The position numbers and the translations under genes were made by a program. This document shows positions 7,060-14,643 of a stretch of DNA of 15,536 nt, piece after piece. Where the stretch lies: contig DNFT01000049.1 of the NCBI GenBank assembly GCA_003486385.1, positions 1 to 15,536 of the forward strand. Direction: 5' to 3'. The notes under the pieces are model-generated. The model ran no database searches, was not told where the DNA came from, and saw only the letters and a list, made by a program, of their open reading frames with translations. Origin of the DNA: Eubacterium sp. GTDB lineage: Bacteria; Bacillota; Clostridia; Lachnospirales; Lachnospiraceae. Position 1 is the first letter of the stretch; the number at the start of each line of letters is the position of its first letter.

Positions 7060-8133
7060 TTGGAAGAAAACAAGAAAAGAAAGAAAATAAGTATCATGGT
7101 TCCGTGCTACAATGAGGAGGAGAATGTCATTCCGATGAGTGAAGCACTCGTCGATGTCATGACAAGGGAGCTGCCTCAGTACGACTATGAGATTTTATTT
7201 ATAGATAACTGCTCACAGGACAGAACAAGGGAATATCTTGAGAAGATATGCGAGGGAAACAAAAATATAAAGGCTATTTTCAATGTGACGAATTTCGGAC
7301 AGTTCAACTCACCCTTTTACGGTCTGTGCCAGACCACCGGAGATTGTGCAATATCGGTGTGCTGCGATTTTCAGGATCCGGTTGAGATGATTCCTAAGTT
7401 CGTTGCAGAGTGGGAGAATGGCTATAAGATAGTGAGCGGAATAAAGAGCCACAGCAAAGAAAACAAATTCATCTATATGTTAAGAACAATTTATTATAAG
7501 ATGATACGTAAGATGTCCGATGTCGAGATGATTGAGCATTTTACGGGCTTCGGCTTGTATGATAAGACTTTTATTCATCTTCTCAGACAGCTTGATGACC
7601 CGATGCCGTTTATAAGAGGAATAGTTGCAGAGTACGGCTTTAAGAGAAAGGATCTTGAGTACACACAGCCTAAGAGACGTGCCGGAAAGACCAAGAATAA
7701 TTTCTATTCACTGTATGACGCTGCGATGCTTAGTATCACATCATACACTAAGGTGGGCTTAAGACTTGCAACCTTTTTCGGTTTCATAGCCTCGGCGCTA
7801 TCAATGCTGGTCGCAGTAATATACCTTGTTTATAAATTGACGCATTGGTACACATTTACTGCCGGTACGGCACCTATTGTGATAGGTATATTCCTTATCG
7901 GTTCCATCCAGCTGTTTTTTATCGGGCTTATCGGTGAATACATTTTGAACATCAATAAGCGTGTCATTCACAGACCGCTTGTGGTCGTCGAAAAGACGAT
8001 TAACTTTGATGACAAGCCGGTTCCTATGGCAGGGACAACTCAGGATTCGATAGTAAATGAACTTGCTTATATGAATAATGCTTCGGGTCTTAAAGAAGAG
8101 AATCAGGAGAAAAAAACAGATGGGCAGCAGTGA
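7060..8133 (+). CDS. GtrB/DPM1-like polyprenyl-phosphate glycosyltransferase (GT2)
   Basis: A membrane-anchored family 2 glycosyltransferase that probably moves a sugar from its nucleotide to polyprenyl phosphate at the inner face of the membrane. It has VPCYNEEENV near the N-terminus, FIDNCSQDRT at 47-56, and a DFQDP metal/donor motif at 103-107 corresponding to the DxQDP of DPM1-like enzymes. Two C-terminal membrane helices lie at about 235-258 and 270-296, followed by the family ending IGEYILNINKRVIHRP. The start is taken as TTG 7060, preceded by AAGAGGAG at 7048-7055. An ATG at 6982 would overlap the SDR gene by 40 bases and prepend an arginine-rich stretch with no ribosome site. The 357-aa length is normal for this class. 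The C-terminal 50 residues after the helices are polar. Donor identity, the locus sugar or another, is not visible. Confidence 0.87.
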   Translation: MEENKKRKKISIMVPCYNEEENVIPMSEALVDVMTRELPQYDYEILFIDNCSQDRTREYLEKICEGNKNIKAIFNVTNFGQFNSPFYGLCQTTGDCAISVCCDFQDPVEMIPKFVAEWENGYKIVSGIKSHSKENKFIYMLRTIYYKMIRKMSDVEMIEHFTGFGLYDKTFIHLLRQLDDPMPFIRGIVAEYGFKRKDLEYTQPKRRAGKTKNNFYSLYDAAMLSITSYTKVGLRLATFFGFIASALSMLVAVIYLVYKLTHWYTFTAGTAPIVIGIFLIGSIQLFFIGLIGEYILNINKRVIHRPLVVVEKTINFDDKPVPMAGTTQDSIVNELAYMNNASGLKEENQEKKTDGQQ

Positions 8134-9061
8134 GAAAAAGGATATTATACCGGTAGTAATATTTCATGTGGGATGTCCTGAGCATCTTCCGTACAGTGTA
8201 CAGTCGGCGCAGAGATGGAATGAGCGGGTGATTCTGCTTGGCGATGAAGCAAACAGGAAGGTTGCAGGGGAATGGTTTGATCATGAAAAGCTTGACCTTA
8301 CAAGATATAATGAGTTTTTAAAAGTATTTGAGAACTATTCGACATACACAGATTTTTTTGCGCAGATATGCTTTAAGAGATATTTTCTGTATTATGAGCT
8401 TATGAAGGAGCTTGGTTTTGACAGGATACTTGTCGCAGAGAGTGATCTGTACAACTGTGCGGATTACAGCAGCATACCATCACTTAAAGGTGCTTATGCC
8501 ATGGTATCAACGGTTGACGGACAGGAGAAGGATTATGGATGGAGTTCATGCTGCCATTGTTCATACTGGACAAGGGAGGCACTAGATGATTTCCTGAATT
8601 TCTGCCGGAGCACATTTTCCGATAATAAGGAGCTTCTGCTTAAAAAGTGGAACTATCAGAGGGAGCATAACCTTGCAGGCGGCGTGTGCGACATGACTTT
8701 GGTGTATCTGTGGTCGAAGGATAATGACAGGGTTTTAAATTCAGCCAGAATATTCGACGGAGGAACCATAGACCAGAATCTGTGTGACAGGGTGAATTTC
8801 TCGGAGAACGAATATAGGTATAATTCATTTGCCGGAATTAAAAAATATGTTATCAGGAAGGATGCCTCGGGCAGAAAGCAGCCATACCTTGTAAAAGCCG
8901 ACGGGACGTTGGTCAGGGTATTTGCGATTCACTGTTCGGGACGCGCTAAGAGTGCTATTCAGGCATTTGACAGGAGCTATGCGGCGGTATGTATGTCACA
9001 GCTGGGGGCGCAGCTAAAGATAAAGCTCGGAGGTTTAAAGAACAGGCTTCTGGGAAAATAA
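8120..9061 (+). CDS. Unrecognised cytoplasmic protein, possible glycosyltransferase-like
   Basis: This 313-aa protein is not recognised as a named family. It has no signal peptide or membrane segment. The N-terminal half resembles a GT-A-type fold in style: a strand IIPVVIFHVG near the start, then a strand ending in an acidic triad, ILVAESDLY (Glu107-Asp109), which could be a DxD-like donor site. A cysteine cluster CCHC is at about 144-147 within GWSSCCHCSYW, and AGGVCDMTLVYLW lies further on. ATG 8120 (MGSSEKKDI) is chosen because CAGGAGA is at 8104-8110; it overlaps the preceding glycosyltransferase gene by 14 bases, which indicates tight translational coupling. A longer in-frame start at 8078 would only add a lysine/arginine-rich tail. 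By position it probably acts in sugar assembly or transfer, but no reaction can be assigned. Confidence 0.7.
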   Translation: MGSSEKKDIIPVVIFHVGCPEHLPYSVQSAQRWNERVILLGDEANRKVAGEWFDHEKLDLTRYNEFLKVFENYSTYTDFFAQICFKRYFLYYELMKELGFDRILVAESDLYNCADYSSIPSLKGAYAMVSTVDGQEKDYGWSSCCHCSYWTREALDDFLNFCRSTFSDNKELLLKKWNYQREHNLAGGVCDMTLVYLWSKDNDRVLNSARIFDGGTIDQNLCDRVNFSENEYRYNSFAGIKKYVIRKDASGRKQPYLVKADGTLVRVFAIHCSGRAKSAIQAFDRSYAAVCMSQLGAQLKIKLGGLKNRLLGK

Positions 9062-9116
9062 AGACAAGGTAAGGCAATGCTATATTGTGGAATCAAGGGA
9101 AATGGGGATTTTTTTA

Positions 9117-10505
9117 ATGAAGGAGATTATCAGAAAAATAATTAAATCATGGTCGGCAACGGAGGGAAATGTCAACTCGACAGCGCAGATACTCGACTGG
9201 GTGGCGGCTCTTAACCGTGATGCGCGTGTTTCAATCAAGGAGTGTGAGTCGGGGGACAACAGCTTCTGGTTCTATGATGATTATGTGGGGGAGATACATA
9301 ACAGAAAACGCTCCTTCTTTTCGATAACAGGAATACAGCGCTATGAGAACAACAGGCTTGTAGCAGAGCAGCCCATAATCGTGCAGCCGGAGATAGGATA
9401 TCTTGGGATTATATGTAAGGAGATTGACGGAGTAATCAATTTCCTTATGCAGGCCAAGATTGAACCGGGCAACGTGAATGTCATTCAGATTTCTCCGACC
9501 ATACAGGCAACCAAGAGCAATTATACGAGAAGACACGGTGGAGTTCTCCCTAATTATTTCAATTATTTCTACAATTCAAAAAATTATACAGTTATCTATG
9601 ACCAGATTCAGTCCGAGCAGGCAGGAAGATTCTATAAGAAGCGAAACCGCAACATTATAATGCTTCTTGATGAGGATATTGAGGTTCTGCCGAATTACAG
9701 GTGGATGACATTGGGACAGATAAAGCAGCTTATGAAGATAGACAATCTGGTGAACATGGATACAAGGACGGTTCTTTCGGGAATACCACTCACCAATTGC
9801 GGATTTTCGGAGGGTGAGCTTTCGGAGCTTTCGGAATATTTTACGGATAAGACATTTTTCCATTCGATATTTACAGGTGGAATCACGGCAAATATATCGG
9901 AGATATATCAGTTTTTGAACAATTATAAGATGTTCGAGGAGAAAAAGACTGTGCTTGTGCCGCTCAATCAGCTCCGCGACTGGAGCGTGGACGACGCGGG
10001 AGTCACCTGCAGCCATGAGGCGGACTATATGGTGAGATATTATGACATAGATATTACCGGAAGAGAGGTAAAGCAGTGGAGCCAGCCGCTTTTTAAGGCA
10101 ATCGGCAAGGCAGCCTTCGGGCTTATAACAAGAACGGTCAATGGAAAGAAGGAATTTCTTGTTGCAGGCAGACCGGAGATAGGTTCGTTTGACTATATTG
10201 AGCTTGGACCATCGGTTCAGTGGGAGCCGACTAAAAAGGCAGATAGCGATAATGCGGTCGACGCACTGTTCCGTGAGAAGATTGCTGCACATGAGACTCA
10301 GTATCAGGTCATATTGTCTGAGGAGGGCGGACGCTTCTATCACGAGCAGAATCATAATTATATTGTTGAGATAGAACCTGATGAGCTTAAGGAGCTTCCG
10401 GAGGGATATTTCTGGATTGATTACGGCACATTAAATTATATGATACAGATTAATAACTGCCTTAATATACAGCTTAGGAATCTGCTCTCATTGCTGGAGA
10501 TATAG
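9117..10505 (+). CDS. NDP-hexose 2,3-dehydratase
   Basis: Belongs to the EvaA/TylX3/SpnO family, which removes the C2 oxygen of an NDP-4-keto-6-deoxyhexose to give a 3,4-diketo-2,6-dideoxy sugar. The signature VIQISPTIQATKSNYTRRHG spans about residues 122-141. The protein is an internal duplication, as in the family. In the first half, SEQAGRFYKKRNRNIIM with VLPNYRW recurs in the second half as SEEGGRFYHEQNHNYIV with ELPEGYFW. The C-terminal half also has ELGPSVQWEP, the degenerate counterpart of the signature. Length is 462 aa, typical. ATG 9117 is preferred: GTG 9087 and ATG 9102 are in frame but poorly spaced from AAGG-type sites, while GGGG at 9104-9107 serves 9117. A T7 run lies between that site and the start. 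These enzymes usually act on dTDP-sugars, but only a CDP-sugar source is seen here. The next gene is the matching 3-ketoreductase. Confidence 0.9.
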   Translation: MKEIIRKIIKSWSATEGNVNSTAQILDWVAALNRDARVSIKECESGDNSFWFYDDYVGEIHNRKRSFFSITGIQRYENNRLVAEQPIIVQPEIGYLGIICKEIDGVINFLMQAKIEPGNVNVIQISPTIQATKSNYTRRHGGVLPNYFNYFYNSKNYTVIYDQIQSEQAGRFYKKRNRNIIMLLDEDIEVLPNYRWMTLGQIKQLMKIDNLVNMDTRTVLSGIPLTNCGFSEGELSELSEYFTDKTFFHSIFTGGITANISEIYQFLNNYKMFEEKKTVLVPLNQLRDWSVDDAGVTCSHEADYMVRYYDIDITGREVKQWSQPLFKAIGKAAFGLITRTVNGKKEFLVAGRPEIGSFDYIELGPSVQWEPTKKADSDNAVDALFREKIAAHETQYQVILSEEGGRFYHEQNHNYIVEIEPDELKELPEGYFWIDYGTLNYMIQINNCLNIQLRNLLSLLEI

Positions 10506-10541
10506 CCGTATATATAGATTATCGAAAGGATTGGATATTTT

Positions 10542-11504
10542 ATGTTTAGAATAGGAATACTTGGTGCGGCAGATATAGCCTTCAATAAGTTCATTCCGGC
10601 GCTTATGAAGGTTGAAGGCGTGGAGTGTGCCGGAGTGGCATCTAACTCCCCGGATAAGTTAAAGAGATTTGTTGAAAAGTATAATGTGCATGTTTACTCA
10701 TCATATAATGAGGTTATAGGTGATGACAGTGTCGATTGCGTTTATATACCGCTTCCTCCTGCATTTCACTATGAGTGGGCAAAAAAGGCTCTGCTTGCGG
10801 GGAAACATGTATTCCTTGAAAAGCCATCGACAACTTCGGCTGATGACACTAAGGAGCTTGTGGGAATAGCCGGAGAAAAAGGACTTGTTGTACAGGAAAA
10901 TTATATGTTCCAATTCCATGCACAGCTAAAGGAGATAGAGAACCTTATCGCATCGGGTGAGCTTGGAAAGCTGAGACTTGTAAGGACAAGCTTCGGATTT
11001 CCAAGGAGGGCTGAGGGCGATTTCAGGTATGTTAAGGAGCTTGGCGGAGGCACCATGATGGACAATGGCGGCTACACTATTAAGCTCATAGACATGCTGC
11101 TTGGAGAAAGCATGAGGCTTGTGTCATCACAGCTTGACTATGACGAAAAGACAGGCATTGATATATTCGGCACCGCGGAATTCGTGAATGATGACGGAGT
11201 CATAGCACAGGCGGCATTCGGAATGGATTGTCAGTATCAATGCTCACTTGAGCTATGGGGAAGCAGGGGAAGGCTTACAACAGGAAGGATATATACGGCA
11301 CCGGATGGCTTTAAGCCGGTGGCACTTGTTGAAACAGGAGCCGGCAGCAGGAATGTAGAGTTACCATCCTGTGATGCGTTTGAGGAATCAATTAAAATGT
11401 ATCTGAGGGCTGTCGAGGATGAGAGGCTTCGTGAGAGTATGGCTCATGAGCTTGTAAGACAGGCAGAGTTTGTTGATGATGTCAGGGGAATGGATAGAAA
11501 ATGA
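10542..11504 (+). CDS. NDP-hexose 3-ketoreductase, Gfo/Idh/MocA family
   Basis: An NAD(P)H-dependent oxidoreductase of 320 aa. The N-terminal Rossmann fold begins GILGAADIA (residues 5-13). The EKP motif at 93-95 carries the family catalytic lysine (Lys94), and GGGTMMDNGGY at 168-178 supplies the conserved aspartate and tyrosine of the C-terminal domain. Next to a 2,3-dehydratase, the expected reaction is reduction of the unstable 3,4-diketo-2,6-dideoxy sugar to the 4-keto-2,6-dideoxy sugar, as with SpnN, TylC1/KijD10-type enzymes. GAAAGGA precedes the ATG by 11 bases, and the gene starts 36 bases after the dehydratase. Its stop overlaps the next start (ATGA), so it is translationally coupled to the membrane glycosyltransferase-like gene. 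The exact hydroxyl stereochemistry is not visible. Confidence 0.85.
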   Translation: MFRIGILGAADIAFNKFIPALMKVEGVECAGVASNSPDKLKRFVEKYNVHVYSSYNEVIGDDSVDCVYIPLPPAFHYEWAKKALLAGKHVFLEKPSTTSADDTKELVGIAGEKGLVVQENYMFQFHAQLKEIENLIASGELGKLRLVRTSFGFPRRAEGDFRYVKELGGGTMMDNGGYTIKLIDMLLGESMRLVSSQLDYDEKTGIDIFGTAEFVNDDGVIAQAAFGMDCQYQCSLELWGSRGRLTTGRIYTAPDGFKPVALVETGAGSRNVELPSCDAFEESIKMYLRAVEDERLRESMAHELVRQAEFVDDVRGMDRK

Positions 11505-13387
11505 AAAATGCAGCGTCCGGATGGAATAACCGTAATTTAATAAATAATATAGTGCAGGTTAACTTTATTGCACTGTTTTTTGTACTGTTTTTTGCTTTGG
11601 CAAGGGTATCGGAGCTGTATGGCACGGTATGGAGCGACAGCTTCACAGGTCTGGTGGATACGGGACTGGTCATAGGTACGATACTACTGCTTGTTATGAT
11701 AGCTGGAATTGTATTACTTCAGATAAAAGGGGGATTTATAAAACCTGATTATCGCGATGTGACTGTATGTGCCCTGCTTATCACCATTCATTATCTTATA
11801 AGAGCCGGGCTGGTTGGAACTGTGCAGCTTGATGAAGGTCTGACCTGCTATGAATCCTTGGAAAAGCTGTTATATAATCCGGATATAATTGTGACAGACT
11901 TTTTGGAGGCGGGAAAGATTGCTGACAGAAATGCGCATGGTTACTGCTTTTTTGCGCTTATGGGCGAATTTCTTATCCCCGGCCGTGGAATAGGCTTCCA
12001 GTGGAGCCAGTTCTTCATGGGAATGGCAGCGGCAGCATGTATATATATGACATTCAGGCGGCTTTTCCCTAAGGCAAGGCTTATAATACTGTTTTTTGCG
12101 GCTTTGGTTGTGTCATTATCACCTATGGCGCTTGGAATGTCGACGCTATGCGGATTAGAGTATGGAATGACGATGTTTTTCATATATGCGCTGTACTGCT
12201 GTGTCAACAAGAAATATATACTGATGGTGTTCTGGCTTATGATGCTTGGGACAACCAAGAGCTCAGGCATGCTTGTAGCACTGTGCTTTGTTGGAACATA
12301 TTTAATCGGGTTGCTTGTGACAGCGCTCAGAGACAAGAAGCGGGGGACACAGGAGAAGCCGGCAGAGGACGATAACAGCTATGACACGGATGGCGATGAG
12401 TACAATGTAAAGACCGGAATAGTGGCCATGGCTGCGATAGCAGCGGCAATGTTCTTTGTATACGGTGTTATCAGGGTGTGCGCAGTGAACGGAATAGCAT
12501 TTTCCGGTTACTACATCAGAATAAAGCTTGCACAGCTATATGTACTCAATTTTAACTGGATATGGCTTATAGTCGTGCTTATGGGCATTGTCATGGTGTA
12601 TGCAAATATGCGCGTGAGAAGAACACACAGAATGGAATTTACGCCATGGCTTGTCATGACAGGGTGCTATGCAGTGTATGTGTTGTATCTTCTGGCATAT
12701 CCTAAGGCAACACTGCCAAGGTACAATATGCTGGCAGACACATTACTTTCCATGTTCGGCGTGATCATGCTCATCAAGCTTTTTGAGAGGAGAAGGGTGA
12801 TTCTCTCAACACTTACGGTTATAGGTGCTCTTATGCTGGGGGAGACTATGATTACGATTGACCCTGTGAGTGCGAAGCTGTTTACGAATATGGAGACTAA
12901 CCGTTTTCCGATACTGTATACTGCGGGGTTTTCCAAGGATGAGAAAGCACTCAATGGAAATCTTGGCGATTACGGTTATTATAATTATCATTATACATTT
13001 GTAAACGAGGCAATAGACAGTATTCTCAAGGAGTATGCTTCGGACACGGACATAGTGGTGGCTTCATCCGCAAATGAAGGAGAAACACAGTTCCGGCAGG
13101 ATAATATCAAGTGGGATAGAGAAAAAGGAGAGCTTGTGTACCACAGCGGACAGGCGGATGGCTGCTTTGTGAATGTGAACAGAGTGGCGGTTGACGGTGT
13201 CCTAAAGCTTGAAAAACTCCCTGAACGGCTGGTATATATTGAAATTCCATGGAATCGCGGAGATTCTAAGGCAGCAATAGAAAGAATGAGTGAGTTCTAT
13301 CAGGTTGATGGACCTAAGGTTATGTATGAGGGCTATCAAGGGACGGTACTGTATTATTTCTTCAATCTGAAGGATGAATATAAGTAG
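11501..13387 (+). CDS. GT-C-like polytopic membrane glycosyltransferase (putative)
   Basis: A 628-aa integral membrane protein with roughly 12-13 hydrophobic segments (about 13-35, 52-75, 86-104, 165-184, 190-210, 221-253 as one or two passes, 254-276, 305-328, 344-367, 382-400, 408-426, 432-450) and a soluble C-terminal domain from about 455. An acidic pair in the first large outer loop (Asp111-Glu112, in VQLDEGLTC) and a PRYNM segment near 406 match the arrangement of lipid-phosphosugar-dependent GT-C enzymes such as the ArnT/PMT group. The inferred role is transfer of a sugar from polyprenyl phosphate to an acceptor outside the membrane. An acidic polar cytoplasmic loop lies at about 277-304. 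The start overlaps the ketoreductase stop by four bases. The family call rests on topology and two short motifs, so a polymerase or a transporter remains possible. Confidence 0.6.
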   Translation: MKNAASGWNNRNLINNIVQVNFIALFFVLFFALARVSELYGTVWSDSFTGLVDTGLVIGTILLLVMIAGIVLLQIKGGFIKPDYRDVTVCALLITIHYLIRAGLVGTVQLDEGLTCYESLEKLLYNPDIIVTDFLEAGKIADRNAHGYCFFALMGEFLIPGRGIGFQWSQFFMGMAAAACIYMTFRRLFPKARLIILFFAALVVSLSPMALGMSTLCGLEYGMTMFFIYALYCCVNKKYILMVFWLMMLGTTKSSGMLVALCFVGTYLIGLLVTALRDKKRGTQEKPAEDDNSYDTDGDEYNVKTGIVAMAAIAAAMFFVYGVIRVCAVNGIAFSGYYIRIKLAQLYVLNFNWIWLIVVLMGIVMVYANMRVRRTHRMEFTPWLVMTGCYAVYVLYLLAYPKATLPRYNMLADTLLSMFGVIMLIKLFERRRVILSTLTVIGALMLGETMITIDPVSAKLFTNMETNRFPILYTAGFSKDEKALNGNLGDYGYYNYHYTFVNEAIDSILKEYASDTDIVVASSANEGETQFRQDNIKWDREKGELVYHSGQADGCFVNVNRVAVDGVLKLEKLPERLVYIEIPWNRGDSKAAIERMSEFYQVDGPKVMYEGYQGTVLYYFFNLKDEYK

Positions 13388-13405
13388 AGGAGCTGGAGAA
13401 GCATT

Positions 13406-14521
13406 ATGAAAAAATACATTGATGAGATTCCATTGATAATGAAGAATGACAGATCTCTCAATATACTGTTTGTCGGAATGGCGTTGTATTTTGCAATATT
13501 GGGAATATTTAACGGACAGTATCTGCAGGCAGTGTATATGACGGCTTGCATTCTGGTCTACCTTGCGGGGGCAATGCTTGGTGGTATTAAGAAGTATCTG
13601 CCGATGGTGCTTTCAATTATGTTTATTCCTGTTCTGGTCATTGCGGGAGTGCAGTTTCTGGTGAGCAGGACAATAAATGACGGATTTCTGAGCTTTGCCG
13701 CGGTTATCCTGCTGTTTTCCATAGCGGGCTTTACCAATATAACAGGAGCAAAATGTGTTCCGTTTGCACTTGGGGTAATCGGAAGCATGTTTATCTTTGT
13801 AATTAATCAGGACAGTAATGGAATAATTATCTGTATTGGGATGATTATTGCAGCAATAATGGTGCTTGACGCAACCTATACGGCTGTATCGAAGTATGTA
13901 TTAGTATGGTTTATGATGGTCTTTATACTGAAAATGGTTGGTATAGTATTCTTTCTCAAGAATATCCCGCTGAAGGATGGGCTTATGCAGCTGCTGGCAA
14001 AAAATGAGGGCTTATATGTTGTCCTGGTGATATTAGGATTTGCAAGCCTTCTTCTCAGAGAGAGACATCCAAGAATAAAGTCTGACAGGGATAAGAAGCA
14101 TATTCCGTCACTTAAGAGATGGCAGACTACGATAGGAATAACATTTGCGGTATTATTTTTCTGGGGAATAATGAATATGAACGATATTTTCGGAATGCAG
14201 CTGCATGACGGAACTAAGACAGTGACCACGGCATTGCTCTACATTTACGTGTATATAAATAATTTCGCAGGTGTTCTCGACAATATTCTTTCGCAGTGTG
14301 GATTCATAGCACTGTTTTTGACGATAGCGCTTATGTGCGCTCTGGCATATAAGGCACTTGATGATTACAGAAAAAAGACGGCAATCGAAGATAAGCTTTT
14401 AGGACTTTTTATGATAGGATATATTGTGAGCTTTTTCTATCTGGACTTTTCTGTTACGATGACAATTTTTGCCTCCCTTATGGCGGGATGTATAGTTAAT
14501 GGAGATTATAAGGCTTCATGA
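13406..14521 (+). CDS. Polytopic membrane protein of unknown function
   Basis: A 371-aa very hydrophobic protein with about ten membrane segments (near 18-35, 40-58, 65-86, 95-110, 115-133, 138-158, 163-184, 202-217, 240-257, then 272-290, 298-316 and 332-362). A basic cytoplasmic loop (RERHPRIKSDRDKKHIP, about 218-234) splits it. No catalytic motif is recognisable. GGAGAA at 13395-13400 precedes the ATG, and the gene starts 18 bases after the GT-C-like gene, so it belongs to the same operon. Its position suggests a flippase, polymerase or accessory subunit for handling the lipid-linked sugar, but nothing in the sequence identifies which. Confidence 0.75.
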   Translation: MKKYIDEIPLIMKNDRSLNILFVGMALYFAILGIFNGQYLQAVYMTACILVYLAGAMLGGIKKYLPMVLSIMFIPVLVIAGVQFLVSRTINDGFLSFAAVILLFSIAGFTNITGAKCVPFALGVIGSMFIFVINQDSNGIIICIGMIIAAIMVLDATYTAVSKYVLVWFMMVFILKMVGIVFFLKNIPLKDGLMQLLAKNEGLYVVLVILGFASLLLRERHPRIKSDRDKKHIPSLKRWQTTIGITFAVLFFWGIMNMNDIFGMQLHDGTKTVTTALLYIYVYINNFAGVLDNILSQCGFIALFLTIALMCALAYKALDDYRKKTAIEDKLLGLFMIGYIVSFFYLDFSVTMTIFASLMAGCIVNGDYKAS

Positions 14522-14569
14522 CAGCATTGATGGAGAATATGGTAAATTTGAGAAAATTTGGCTTTTTGG

Positions 14570-14597
14570 TTGCATTTTTCTATAAAAAAGCTATAAT
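14570..14597 (+). promoter_or_regulatory. Candidate sigma-A promoter for the zinc-ribbon gene
   Basis: A consensus -10 TATAAT at 14592-14597 is preceded by TTGCAT at 14570-14575 with a 16-bp spacer. Transcription would begin near 14604, leaving about 40 bases of leader before the ATG at 14644 with its AAGGAGG ribosome site. The -35 matches only TTG of the consensus. A second TATAAT at 14621-14626 is rejected because its start site would fall on the ribosome site. No convincing terminator for the sugar operon is seen in 14522-14569. Confidence 0.5.
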
Positions 14598-14643
14598 TTT
14601 TATTGTCAGGGATTCAACAATATAATGTATAAGGAGGAACGAA

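Noticed and set aside
9087..9119. T7 run near the 2,3-dehydratase start as a phase-variation tract
   Set aside because: With the preferred ATG 9117 the run is outside the coding region, and seven T is short for slippage control. Only if a GTG 9087 or ATG 9102 start were used would it fall in the gene.
9576..10355. A 259-codon minus-strand open frame
   Set aside because: It lies antisense inside the well-supported 2,3-dehydratase gene, has no ribosome site or recognisable domain, and the composition is what an antisense shadow gives.
14582..14603. ATAAAAA/TTTTTAT inverted repeat as the operon terminator
   Set aside because: The stem is seven A/T pairs only, with no G/C base, and it overlaps the candidate -10 of the next gene. 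It is unlikely to terminate transcription.
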